DNA of 64,000 bases, taken from assembly GCF_003233845.1 (NCBI RefSeq), contig NZ_QKRB01000044.1, forward strand, positions 62,001 to 126,000. Direction: 5' to 3'. This document shows positions 32,905 to 40,576 of the stretch, piece by piece; position 1 is the stretch's first letter; every line of letters starts with the position of its first letter. The position numbers were made by a program, and so were the translations under genes. The DNA is from Paenibacillus sambharensis (GTDB lineage: Bacteria > Bacillota > Bacilli > Paenibacillales > Paenibacillaceae). The notes beneath the pieces were generated by a model. It did no database searches and was not told the origin of the DNA. It was given only the letters and a program-made list of their open reading frames with translations.

Positions 32905-33861
32905 ATGCCTTATCCCATAGAAGAGAAGTTTGTAGTTGCTGTCGCCTCAAGCGCCCTTTTCAACTTGGAGGAGTCCGACAAGGTATTCAAGGAAAAAGGG
33001 GAGGAAGAATATCGCCAGTATCAACATGATCATGAACAAGATGTGCTAGAACCGGGAGTTGCATTCCCTTTGATAAAACGTCTGCTTATGATCAACGGCG
33101 ATGATCTGACCGATCAACCAGTTGAGGTCGTGTTACTGTCGAGGAACGACCCCGATACGGGTCTTCGTGTTTTCAAATCCATTCAACACTATGGACTTTC
33201 GATATCTCGTGCTGCATTCGTTGCAGGATCGAATCCATTCATTTACATGAATGCATTTAACGCTTCATTATTTCTTTCAGCAGATCCTAACGATGTGCGA
33301 TCTGCCATTGAAATGGGTTTACCAGCTGCTCAGGTGTTTCCTACTGGATATGTTGATGATGAGGAAGAGTTAGAACTTCGGATTGCATTTGACTTTGACG
33401 GTATTATCGCCGATGATTCAGCGGAAGGGATCTATCAAGCTCTTGGAATGCAAGGCTTCCATGAGAATGAGAAGCAAAAGGCAAGTGAAGCTCTGCCGCC
33501 CGGGCCGCTTTTCAAATTTTTTGGTGAAGTAGCCAGTCTTCAGCGTCGTGAGTGGAAGAGGAAGCAGAAGGATAATGCGTATTCTCCACGTGTCAGGATA
33601 GCTATAGTAACGGCTAGAAATGCACCTGCACATGAACGCGTAGTAACGACGCTAAGAACTCTTGGTATATTGGTTGACGAAGCTTTCTTCCTTGGCGGAA
33701 TAGAGAAGGGTAGAGTATTAAAGGTATTTCGTCCTCATATCTTTTTTGATGATCAGGTAGGTCATATTGAGGGGGTATCAAGTGTTTCACCAACCGCACA
33801 TGTTCCTTTTGGGGTTGCCAATAAAATTAAGCCGTTGACGCCACCTTCCCAAACATCATAA
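32905..33861 (+). CDS. 5'-nucleotidase (cytosolic NT5C1-like family)
   Basis: The 318-residue protein has the features of the bacterial 5_nucleotid family: N-terminal FVVAVASSALFNLEESD, VFKSIQHYGLSISRAAFVAG in the middle, and a HAD-type FDFDGIIADDS near residue 155, with a later FFDDQ. It removes phosphate from nucleoside monophosphates. It stands alone between R3 and R4, with AAGGAGGAG before ATG 32905. In a cargo island a nucleotidase could act in nucleotide-depletion defence, but housekeeping is equally possible. Confidence 0.85.
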   Translation: MPYPIEEKFVVAVASSALFNLEESDKVFKEKGEEEYRQYQHDHEQDVLEPGVAFPLIKRLLMINGDDLTDQPVEVVLLSRNDPDTGLRVFKSIQHYGLSISRAAFVAGSNPFIYMNAFNASLFLSADPNDVRSAIEMGLPAAQVFPTGYVDDEEELELRIAFDFDGIIADDSAEGIYQALGMQGFHENEKQKASEALPPGPLFKFFGEVASLQRREWKRKQKDNAYSPRVRIAIVTARNAPAHERVVTTLRTLGILVDEAFFLGGIEKGRVLKVFRPHIFFDDQVGHIEGVSSVSPTAHVPFGVANKIKPLTPPSQTS

Positions 33862-33865
33862 CTAA

Positions 33866-33938
33866 GACACTACGTCGAATTATGGTTTTGCAGAACCACG
33901 GTTCGGTTTTCTGAACCCTTGTCCATGCAAAACCACAA
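33866..33938 (+). repeat. Repeat R4 with 13-bp inverted repeat
   Basis: GACACTACGTCGAATTATGG begins the element. The inverted repeat is TTATGGTTTTGCA (33880-33892) against TGCAAAACCACAA (33926-33938), 12 of 13 paired, with an inner GAACCACGGTTC hairpin and the shared GAACCCTTGTCC. R3 and R4 thus flank the nucleotidase gene as direct repeats of about 73 bases. Confidence 0.75.
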
Positions 33939-34037
33939 TGGTTAATGTTGGATAGGCTTCAAACCAATTTAATATCTGAGATGCTGTAGCATTCTAAGTA
34001 TTTAGATAATGTGTTGGATAGTAATCTTTAAATATAT

Positions 34038-34304
34038 TTGACATTCAGCAAACTAGTAGAATAAAATTAAGTTGCAAAACAAGGATGGCAATTGTTGGAG
34101 AGTTACCGTGATGCGGAGTTGGCATTTTGATGCCCGCAATGTGTTCGGGAGTAATCCGACGAGGCTTCAGCCGTATGCTCAACAGGGCATGCATGTCAAA
34201 CGACATAAGTTAGTGGAGCTCAGTAGTCTCCATAAATTTATGCAAAATTTGGCGTGCCTTAGCAAGGCGTCTTTATTTTGCAAAAATTTATAGGAGGTTT
34301 TTTT
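34038..34304 (+). promoter_or_regulatory. Promoter and ~230-base leader, copy 1
   Basis: TTGACA (34038) and TAAAAT (34062) are 18 bases apart. The leader then holds conserved blocks (GAGTTGGCATTTTGAT, CAACAGGGC, CATAAGTTAGTGGA), a TGGAG/CTCCA hairpin near 34212, and GCCTT-AGC-AAGGC followed by TCTTTATTTT just before AGGAGGTTTTTTT. Copy 2 is at 34650. Differences between copies fall in no codon pattern, so it is probably an RNA leader rather than a gene. 33939-34037 shows nothing else. Confidence 0.65.
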
Positions 34305-34436
34305 GTGTTTATAAAAGCGAAGGGGTTTATTAAAACCTTTAAAAAACGTGCAAGTAAACCAAGTTATTGGGTTACTGTAACTACTCGTATCATTATTGGT
34401 GTGGCTGTAGCAGTTGTAGCCCGATACATTTTTTAA
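34305..34436 (+). CDS. 43-residue cationic membrane peptide
   Basis: GTG 34305 follows AGGAGGTTTTTTT. The peptide has a basic amphipathic N half (KAKGFIKTFKKRASKP) and one membrane segment (VTTRIIIGVAVAVVARYIF) that ends in Arg-Tyr-Ile-Phe. This shape fits a small membrane toxin, holin-like peptide or bacteriocin-like peptide. It is preceded by leader copy 1 and closed by a terminator at 34542. No homologue is recognised; the coding call rests on ribosome site, composition and shared leader with the GTPase gene. Confidence 0.65.
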   Translation: MFIKAKGFIKTFKKRASKPSYWVTVTTRIIIGVAVAVVARYIF

Positions 34437-34541
34437 GCTAAGTGACTTATAAAAATGGAGCCAGTTCTTAAGACTTCTGCAAAAGGGGTGCTTTCTCAGG
34501 AGGGCTCTGATTGTTAATTAGAGTTTGATTGAAAACAACAG

Positions 34542-34588
34542 AAAGCTCGTTTATAACAGCTTCACAGGCTAAAAAAGCGAGCTTTTTG
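34542..34588 (+). terminator. Terminator after the peptide gene
   Basis: AAAGCTCG pairs with CGAGCTTTTT across a 28-base loop. It makes the peptide gene a separate transcript from the GTPase gene. The remaining 34437-34649 shows no supported gene; a leftward ORF there is rejected below. Confidence 0.6.
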
Positions 34589-34649
34589 CTTCTGTAAAAT
34601 TTTGCAGTGTCTTCCTCGTAAGTGCTGAACAGTAATCCATAAAAATATT

Positions 34650-34917
34650 TTGATATTTGGCGATTCAATAAGATTGGACCAAGTTGTAAATTAAAGGTAT
34701 CGATTATTGGAAAGTTATCGTAATAGAGAGTTGGCATTTTGATATCCACGATGTATTAGGGAGTAAGCCGATGATGCTTCTGCTATATGTCCAACAGGGC
34801 TCGAATGTCAAACATCATAAGTTAGTGGAACTCAGTAGTCTCCATAAATTTGCGCGAATTTTGCCGTGCCTTTAGCAAGATGTCTTTATTTTTTGAAAAT
34901 TCACAGGAGGTTTTTTT
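34650..34917 (+). promoter_or_regulatory. Promoter and leader, copy 2, before the GTPase gene
   Basis: This segment aligns with 34038-34304 over its whole length. The -35 is TTGATA (34650) and the -10 is poorer than in copy 1. The blocks GAGTTGGCATTTTGAT, CAACAGGGC, AAGTTAGTGGAACTCAGTAG, the AGCAAG/TCTTTATTTTTT element and AGGAGGTTTTTTTATG are kept. The duplication implies that both genes obey the same signal. Confidence 0.65.
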
Positions 34918-36912
34918 ATGTTTAATGTGCAATCTTCGCCAAACGAGAAGCCTATTAAAGAAGAGAAAGATTACCCCGCAATAGCTGTCATAGGTGGTAG
35001 TGGAGAAGGGAAAAGTACAGCAATTGCTGGTTTATGTAATCCCGGGTTTCAGGAAAGTATGCTTCTGTTTGCCGGTGAGGGTAATACAACTTCTTGTATA
35101 TCGAGAATTGTAATTAACCCTGAGTTGAACAAAGCTGAAATTGTAGTGAATAAATTTAAAAGAAGAGACGAAATTCGAGTTGAATTGGAACGTCACTTTA
35201 AAACTTCTTTAGTTTCGGAATTTAAGAATTGTTTGTCGAGTAGGCCCAAAAAGGAATCAGAGCATAGGCGCTTTTATGCAGATGCAGTAGGGAAGAAACT
35301 ATCGCCTATTGATGCTACCTTTAGAATTGACAAGTTGCTTCAGGGTTTTGAAGATGCCTGGGTTAGATACCAGGATATCATGGTGTCTAGTATAGAGTTC
35401 ATTGACAAGCAGGCTGACTCGTCTTTTAGAAATAATTATTTTGATTGTTTGAAAGAAGAAAAGAACGAAGCAAATCGTATGATTGATACATTTATTGATC
35501 AGAAAATGTTCCCACATGAAGAGAGTCTAAATGGTGTTGATGAGAATAATACTATTTCCACACTGTTAAATGAACTTTGCGATTTGGTGTATGACAAAGC
35601 TTTGGACTGTCTTCAAAATGCAGGTTTTCAAGTTGACGAAAATTCACTTGCTGCTTATGCTTTTAATAAAACATCTGAGGGTTTTAAACTCAGTGCCCAA
35701 GCTGTTACCAACTCCAAAAGAGTGACTGCACCAAGTGCAGCTTGTATCATCAAGGAAATGGTGCTTCGTGTTCCTGGTCCAGGGTTACTGATAGATAATG
35801 GATTGATTGAGACAGCTTACTGTGTGTATGATGTCGTAGGATTTGATAATGATGGAATTGATAAAATTCCGGAGCGTGTTCAAGAGGCACTACTTACGCC
35901 TGTTTTGTATGATGCAATTCTCTTTGTGCGGAGCACTGCATCACCAGCCGCGAGGAATCGAGACTATTTAAAAGCTATTAAGCAGTCCGTACGCCCGAGC
36001 AAACTTTTAGTAGCAGTTACACATTTCGACCGTACCTCTATTTTTGAGCAAGATGAAGACCCTACTCCGGATATAATACAAAAACAGATTTCTCAGATCA
36101 AAAATGACACAATGGATCTGATTGAATCTGTGATTGATATGGAATGTCCTGTAAAGTTACCTAATAAGCCGGATATAATATGCTTTGCAAACATCGCGCG
36201 TAAAAGTCGGTTAGGAGAAGAGGCAGTTACGTTCTTTAGGGAGAATGACCCTTATCAAATGCTAAGGATGTCCATTTCCAAAGCATTTGTCCAAGTTCGA
36301 CCTAAGATAAAAGACCATAACATTCATCAGAGTCAAAAAGGAAAATTTCTCTTAACTAAAGAGCCCATTAATGAAATTATTGGTCAGATAATTAATGGTC
36401 TGACCAGTAGCATAAACGATGAATACAGTGTTTTACGGGATCGTTCCAATAAGCTTCATCATTGGACTGTTGATGCAGTTCTATGGAATCTTTATCATGG
36501 TCGGCCACATGTATCATATGCTCAAGTCTGGGAAAATGTTAGTATTCAGACATTCTCGAACTTCATTAGAATTTGCATGGAAAACCTGACACCTACAAAA
36601 ATCGAAATAGGAGTGCAGGTGGGAAAGTATTCAGACCGTGTGAAGCTGGAGTTTGAATCAAATCTTAAACTTGAGTTGGATCAAGTAGCTCGTAAAATTT
36701 TTCTTGAATCGGGGGATTCCTCTCAGACAAATTCTTGTAAGGAGACTATATGGCAACTTGCACGTACAACTAAGTACAATAAGTGGAAAATTTTTGATGA
36801 TCTCCGTAAATGTCTCCTGACTGCAGTAAGCCAACAAAGCTATTTAAAGGATCTACTTGATTCAGCTGTTGAGAATGCCAATCGTTCTACGTATTCCCGG
36901 CTTTTCCTGTGA
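34918..36912 (+). CDS. Large dynamin-like P-loop GTPase
   Basis: The 664-residue protein has G1 GGSGEGKST at 26-34, a G2-like Thr in GNTTS (54-58), G3 DVVG at 305-308 (YCVYDVVGFDNDG) and G4 THFD at 368-371. About 250 helical residues lie between G2 and G3, an unusual insertion, and the C-terminal 250 residues are helical. No membrane segment is seen. This layout suggests a dynamin/GBP-like or phage-defence GTPase. Codons are A+T-rich compared with region 3, suggesting transfer. It shares a duplicated leader with the 43-residue membrane peptide. Confidence 0.75.
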   Translation: MFNVQSSPNEKPIKEEKDYPAIAVIGGSGEGKSTAIAGLCNPGFQESMLLFAGEGNTTSCISRIVINPELNKAEIVVNKFKRRDEIRVELERHFKTSLVSEFKNCLSSRPKKESEHRRFYADAVGKKLSPIDATFRIDKLLQGFEDAWVRYQDIMVSSIEFIDKQADSSFRNNYFDCLKEEKNEANRMIDTFIDQKMFPHEESLNGVDENNTISTLLNELCDLVYDKALDCLQNAGFQVDENSLAAYAFNKTSEGFKLSAQAVTNSKRVTAPSAACIIKEMVLRVPGPGLLIDNGLIETAYCVYDVVGFDNDGIDKIPERVQEALLTPVLYDAILFVRSTASPAARNRDYLKAIKQSVRPSKLLVAVTHFDRTSIFEQDEDPTPDIIQKQISQIKNDTMDLIESVIDMECPVKLPNKPDIICFANIARKSRLGEEAVTFFRENDPYQMLRMSISKAFVQVRPKIKDHNIHQSQKGKFLLTKEPINEIIGQIINGLTSSINDEYSVLRDRSNKLHHWTVDAVLWNLYHGRPHVSYAQVWENVSIQTFSNFIRICMENLTPTKIEIGVQVGKYSDRVKLEFESNLKLELDQVARKIFLESGDSSQTNSCKETIWQLARTTKYNKWKIFDDLRKCLLTAVSQQSYLKDLLDSAVENANRSTYSRLFL

Positions 36913-36992
36913 ACTTCTCCCGAGATAATAATGATATAAGTTCAATTGTTTGGTGAGGTGATTTACGCCGCCTCCCCAAACATCCGAATCAT

Positions 36993-37041
36993 CACACTCC
37001 GGCGAATTGTGGTATTGCACAACCACGCCTCGTCTACACCA
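36993..37041 (+). repeat. Repeat R5
   Basis: CACACTCCGGCGAATTGTGG, then TATTGCACAACCACG and CCTCGTCTACACCA. The first part is the R core; the end resembles the tmRNA acceptor end CCTCGCCTCCACCA with two changes. GTGGT-ATTGCACA-ACCAC could form a T-arm-like hairpin. It follows the GTPase gene by 80 bases. Confidence 0.65.
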
Positions 37042-37048
37042 AACCAGC

Positions 37049-37087
37049 AAAAAACCCGACTGCGTAAGCTCGTAAGGTCGGGTTTTG
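37049..37087. terminator. Terminator between GTPase/R5 and the toxin gene
   Basis: AAAACCCGAC pairs with GTCGGGTTTT over a 16-base loop containing GCGTAAGC. It serves the converging GTPase and doc transcripts. Confidence 0.8.
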
Positions 37088-37489
37088 CTATGATTGAAGG
37101 GGTTCACAATGTTGTTCGATTACCCGCGCAAGCTCCTGGAACGGATACTGATGGTTGACCATGTCTACAGTAAAATCTTCTGCCGCTTTTTGATTCATAA
37201 CAAACGCCTGTCCATTTAGGCGCAGAAAAACAACTAATGCTGTAAAGGCTGTCCGTTTGTTAGCATTCTGAAAGGGGTGATTCTGTCCGAGAGATTCAAA
37301 GAGTGCGGCAGATTTCTCATGTAGGGTTGAGTTGGCTTCTTCGCCGAACGCGGATGAATAAGGACGATAGACAGCGGACTCTAATAGGCTCGTACTCTTG
37401 ACTCCAATCTGCTCTCCGGGACTGTAGCGTTGAATCATGGAGACATTTATTGCAATCGTTTCTTGTACGGTTAGGTCACGAATGCCCAT
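37088..37489 (-). CDS. doc: Doc-type toxin (Fic/Doc family)
   Basis: The 133-residue protein carries the Doc motif HPFQNANKRTA at about 72-82 (HxFx(D/N)xNKRTA). Doc proteins phosphorylate elongation factor EF-Tu and stop translation. It lies downstream of, and 1 base from, an AbrB/PhD-like antitoxin gene, the standard order for this module. It is intact, so the module may stabilise the island. Confidence 0.9.
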   Translation of the reverse strand: MGIRDLTVQETIAINVSMIQRYSPGEQIGVKSTSLLESAVYRPYSSAFGEEANSTLHEKSAALFESLGQNHPFQNANKRTAFTALVVFLRLNGQAFVMNQKAAEDFTVDMVNHQYPFQELARVIEQHCEPLQS

Positions 37490-37490
37490 C

Positions 37491-37757
37491 TTAACGATCC
37501 TTAAGCCCTTTTAGGGTATCATCATAGCTTTCTATAACTTCCGATAGCGTTTCGAGAAAATCGGCACTGATTCCAGGAGGGAGTTCAGCTTTATTCGCTT
37601 TGCGAATCACGATCTCCCCATCCAGGGCTCTTACATGGATATGAACGGAGTCTCCCAGTTCCAAACCAACTTGCTTCAGTGCCTCGGTCATGGTTAGGCC
37701 AAGACTGTTCCCAAACTTCGTTACTTTTCGCTCCATATTAATCACCTTATCCCCCAT
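37491..37757 (-). CDS. AbrB/MazE-type antitoxin
   Basis: The 88-residue protein has an AbrB swapped-hairpin domain (MERKVTKFGNSLGLTMTEAL ... GDSVHIHVR) and an acidic helical tail that should block the toxin. ATG 37757 has AAGGAGG five bases upstream; ATG 37736 is an alternative. Such antitoxins repress their own promoter, and a palindrome lies just upstream. Confidence 0.87.
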   Translation of the reverse strand: MGDKVINMERKVTKFGNSLGLTMTEALKQVGLELGDSVHIHVRALDGEIVIRKANKAELPPGISADFLETLSEVIESYDDTLKGLKDR

Positions 37758-37785
37758 AATAACCTCCTTATCATCATATCAGCTT

Positions 37786-37808
37786 TTATAACAATTACAC
37801 CGTTATAA
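37786..37808. promoter_or_regulatory. Candidate operator of the toxin-antitoxin operon
   Basis: TTATAAC-N9-GTTATAA is a 7-bp perfect inverted repeat 29-51 bases upstream of the antitoxin start, a good site for AbrB-type binding. Confidence 0.6.
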
Positions 37809-37904
37809 CGCGAAGCAGGGAAGTGATAAGGAAGAGCCGCTGAAGTGATTTGGAAACTCTACTGACAAGCTTACCGTATTACAGGGATGGAAGGAGTGAT
37901 TTCA

Positions 37905-38631
37905 TTGCAGCTGGTGCTGGACAAGATCACGAAGCAGTTCAACGAGAAGCAGGTGCTTCAAGGCGTGGAGCAGCGGTTTGAGAAGGGGAAGATATACGGG
38001 CTGCTGGGACGGAACGGGGCAGGCAAGACCACGTTGTTCGTTGTTCAACTGCCTGAGCGGCGAGCTGAAGATGGATGGCGGCCGGGCCTTATTGGAGGTT
38101 GACGGCGTGTTACGCGAGCTGCGCGAGCAGGATGTAGGCTACGTCTACTCGCTGCCGATCCTGCCGGAGTTTCTGACAGGCTATGAATTCGTGAAGTTCT
38201 TTATGGATAGTAACCGCCACGAGAATCTTCAGGCCGATCTAACGATAGACCAGTATTTCGACAAGATGAGCATGGCGGAGGAGGAGCGGCACCGGCTCAT
38301 TAAAGGGTATTCGCACGGAATGAAGAACAAGCTGCAGATGCTGCTGTTCCTGATCACGAAGCCGCCGGTCATCCTGCTGGATGAGCCGCTCACCTCCTTT
38401 GACGTCATTGTGGCGCTGGAGATGAAGAAGCTGCTCCGCGAGATGAAGCATAATCATATCCTTATCTTCTCCACCCATATTTTGCAGCTTGCATCCGATC
38501 TTTGCGATGAGCTCGTTATTTTAAATCGCGGCCAGTTAGCGTCCGTGTCGCCTGAGCTGCTGCGCAGTCCAGAGTTCGAGCAGAGCATTATCGAGCTGCT
38601 GAAGGATGAGAGTCATGCTGAAGGTTCTTAG
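37905..38631 (+). pseudogene. ABC exporter ATPase with +7 frameshift
   Basis: The gene starts at TTG 37905 (AAGGAG eight bases upstream). The Walker A loop GRNGAGKTTLF is read in one frame, and the rest (NCLSGELK onward, degenerate signature YSHGMKNK, Walker B PPVILLDEP, H-loop STH) in another. A tandem duplication of GTTGTTC at 38033-38046 causes the shift; with one copy the frame is whole. All else is intact, so the mutation is recent, or a sequencing or phase-variation event. The partner permease gene follows with a 17-base overlap. Confidence 0.85.
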
Positions 38632-40225
38632 CACGCTGCTGGCGATCCGGACGTCTTCGGCGTTCAATCTGTTCTTCTACTATGTTCAGAGGCTGCCCTT
38701 GCTTGGCAAGATGGTCAAGAATTCCGTGTATGCAAGACTGGAGCTGAAACGCACGGCCGCTGTCTTTGTAATTGCCGTATTGCTGCTGTGGAGCGTCATA
38801 TCCAAGCTGCTATACCTGTACCTGCTTGTCTATTTACCGATAACGGCTGCAAGCGAACGGTCGAACGCACACGAGCCGCTGGAGCTGTTCATTCACGTGT
38901 TCGTGCTCATCAGCTTACTGGTTGCAGGAGTGAGCAGCGCCAATGTACTGGAACCGAAGCGGGAAAAATATGTAGCGGTGAAGCTGATGCGAATGTCGCC
39001 TACACTCTATATGAAAGCCGCTTTATCTTACCGGTATGTCGTATTCCTCGCCAGTTACCTACCAGCGCTGACGGTATTCGTACTGCTCCTTCAGGGGACG
39101 GTGCTGCAGGCGGTCATGCTCGCGGTGTCTGTCACGGGGTGGAGAGTGCTGTGCGAATACCTTCATCTCAAGCTGTATGAGAAGACAGGGGTTGTGCTAG
39201 TCAAGCAGGTGGCCGTGGTATGGCTCGTCATTATTGCAGGCTATACCGCTGGGTATTTGCCGCTTTTTCTGGAAAAAGCGCCGATGGCCGGCCCGATATT
39301 CACACATGGGTTACCAGTGCTGGCGCTCGCGGTGCTGGGGGCTTCTGCGGCCGTTCTGCTTGCGAGGTACCGCCAATACCGTGAGGCTGTGGATGCCGCA
39401 ACGAAGCGGGACGATCCGTACTTGAACGTCAGAGGTATGATTGCTGATGCCAACAAGACGAGTGTTCAAGCCAGGGAGAGCGATTATGCAGAGGAGACGA
39501 TGCGCCGGGAGCCATTTGAAGGGAAAAAGGGCTATGCCTATCTCAACGCAATCTTCTTCGCAAGGCATCGCAGCTTAATCCGTCGTCCCGTCTATAAGCG
39601 GCTCGCAATTGCTGCTGCTGCCGGAATCATCGGCTCGATTGCAATGCTGGTTATTGGCCGTATGCAGCCGGGGCTCCTGCAGCTGGAGCTGGCAATGGTG
39701 TTCCCCATTCTGCCCATCGCGATGAGCTTATTGACCGTGGGAGAGACCATGTGCAGGGCGATGTTCTACCACTGCGATATCAGCTTAACCCGTTACAGCT
39801 TCTACCGCAGGGCAGCTTACGAGCATTTCCTGATCCGGCTGCGCAGGATGATCGGCCAGAATCTGCTGATCGCAGCTGTACTGGGGGGAGCGCTGACGCT
39901 GATCGCCTTCGCGGCGGGCGGCGACATTGGGCTGCTTCATGTCGTGCTATTATGGATAAGCATCGCTTCGCTGGCAGTCTTCTTCACCATCCATCATCTG
40001 TTTCTCTATTATATCTTTCAGCCGTATTCCACGGACCTCAATATGAAGAATCCGCTATATTTCATTGTGTCCATGCCTGTGTCGGCTGCCTGCGGGTTCG
40101 CTGTTTTCTTTCGGGTTTCGCCTGCTGCCTTCGCCAGCGTCGTCTTATCGATTGCAATCATATATTTTGTGGTTGCGGCCTTATCCGTTCGCAAGTACGC
40201 GCATAATACGTTCAGAGTGAAATAG
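38615..40225 (+). CDS. ABC exporter membrane protein
   Basis: The 536-residue protein has about 12 membrane segments arranged in two groups (about 50-255 and 345-535) with a charged cytoplasmic loop between 265 and 340. It has no ATPase domain. It overlaps the frameshifted ATPase gene and is thus its membrane partner, like two-gene exporters of lantibiotics or other peptides. ATG 38615 is preferred because AAGGA precedes it by eight bases. Substrate unknown. Confidence 0.8.
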   Translation: MLKVLSTLLAIRTSSAFNLFFYYVQRLPLLGKMVKNSVYARLELKRTAAVFVIAVLLLWSVISKLLYLYLLVYLPITAASERSNAHEPLELFIHVFVLISLLVAGVSSANVLEPKREKYVAVKLMRMSPTLYMKAALSYRYVVFLASYLPALTVFVLLLQGTVLQAVMLAVSVTGWRVLCEYLHLKLYEKTGVVLVKQVAVVWLVIIAGYTAGYLPLFLEKAPMAGPIFTHGLPVLALAVLGASAAVLLARYRQYREAVDAATKRDDPYLNVRGMIADANKTSVQARESDYAEETMRREPFEGKKGYAYLNAIFFARHRSLIRRPVYKRLAIAAAAGIIGSIAMLVIGRMQPGLLQLELAMVFPILPIAMSLLTVGETMCRAMFYHCDISLTRYSFYRRAAYEHFLIRLRRMIGQNLLIAAVLGGALTLIAFAAGGDIGLLHVVLLWISIASLAVFFTIHHLFLYYIFQPYSTDLNMKNPLYFIVSMPVSAACGFAVFFRVSPAAFASVVLSIAIIYFVVAALSVRKYAHNTFRVK

Positions 40226-40277
40226 GGTTGATAGCTGTACAGTGGACGCTTGCCGTGCAGGATAACTCTAATAGGGA

Positions 40278-40306
40278 TTGACTACGGTTTCGAGGGCAGG
40301 TATAAT
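40278..40306 (+). promoter_or_regulatory. SigmaA promoter upstream of the MFS gene
   Basis: TTGACT and TATAAT are separated by 17 bases. With the gene starting at 40577, the transcript would have a leader of ~265 bases. The 351-base gap 40226-40576 contains this promoter and the hairpin at 40503 and no supported gene. Confidence 0.75.
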
Positions 40307-40502
40307 TACCTAGGCTTTGTGGGCAAGCTGTGTATGTTCTCGCAGGACTGTTATACAGGATGGTCTCCATCAGGATCCTTATGGATCAGGATTGAAGGAT
40401 ATCCGCTAACAATGTTACAACAGTTCTCATTCACAGATACCTTTATTTGAATTTACATAATAATAGAGACGGTAGCTTAAGTAAGCACGGTAGCGTGAGT
40501 AC

Positions 40503-40550
40503 AAGAGAGGCCTGTGAGGATGCGGAAGCATCTGAACGGGTCTCTCTTTT
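40503..40550 (+). terminator. Terminator/attenuator in the MFS gene leader
   Basis: AAGAGAGGCC pairs with GGGTCTCTCTT, with an inner GATGC-GGAA-GCATC hairpin, followed by TTTT. Being between promoter and gene, it may act as an attenuator. I could not match the leader to a known riboswitch or T-box (the T-box sequence GGTGGNACCGCG is absent). Confidence 0.7.
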
Positions 40551-40576
40551 AACGTCTAGGGAGGCAGGTACAAGGG

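Noticed and set aside
34072-34293. 73-codon ORF in leader copy 1
   Set aside because: The translated copy 2 is similar, but base changes between copies show no codon-position bias and copy 2 has an in-frame stop and no start, so RNA conservation explains it better.
34468-34749. Leftward 93-codon ORF between peptide and GTPase genes
   Set aside because: It lies across the terminator of the peptide gene and the duplicated promoter-leader, has no good ribosome site, and the corresponding frame is not kept in leader copy 1.
26344-37041. R repeats as a CRISPR array or integron attC sites
   Set aside because: Spacing is 0.9 to 4.5 kb, not 30-40 bases, and no GTTRRRY/RYYYAAC core sites are present.
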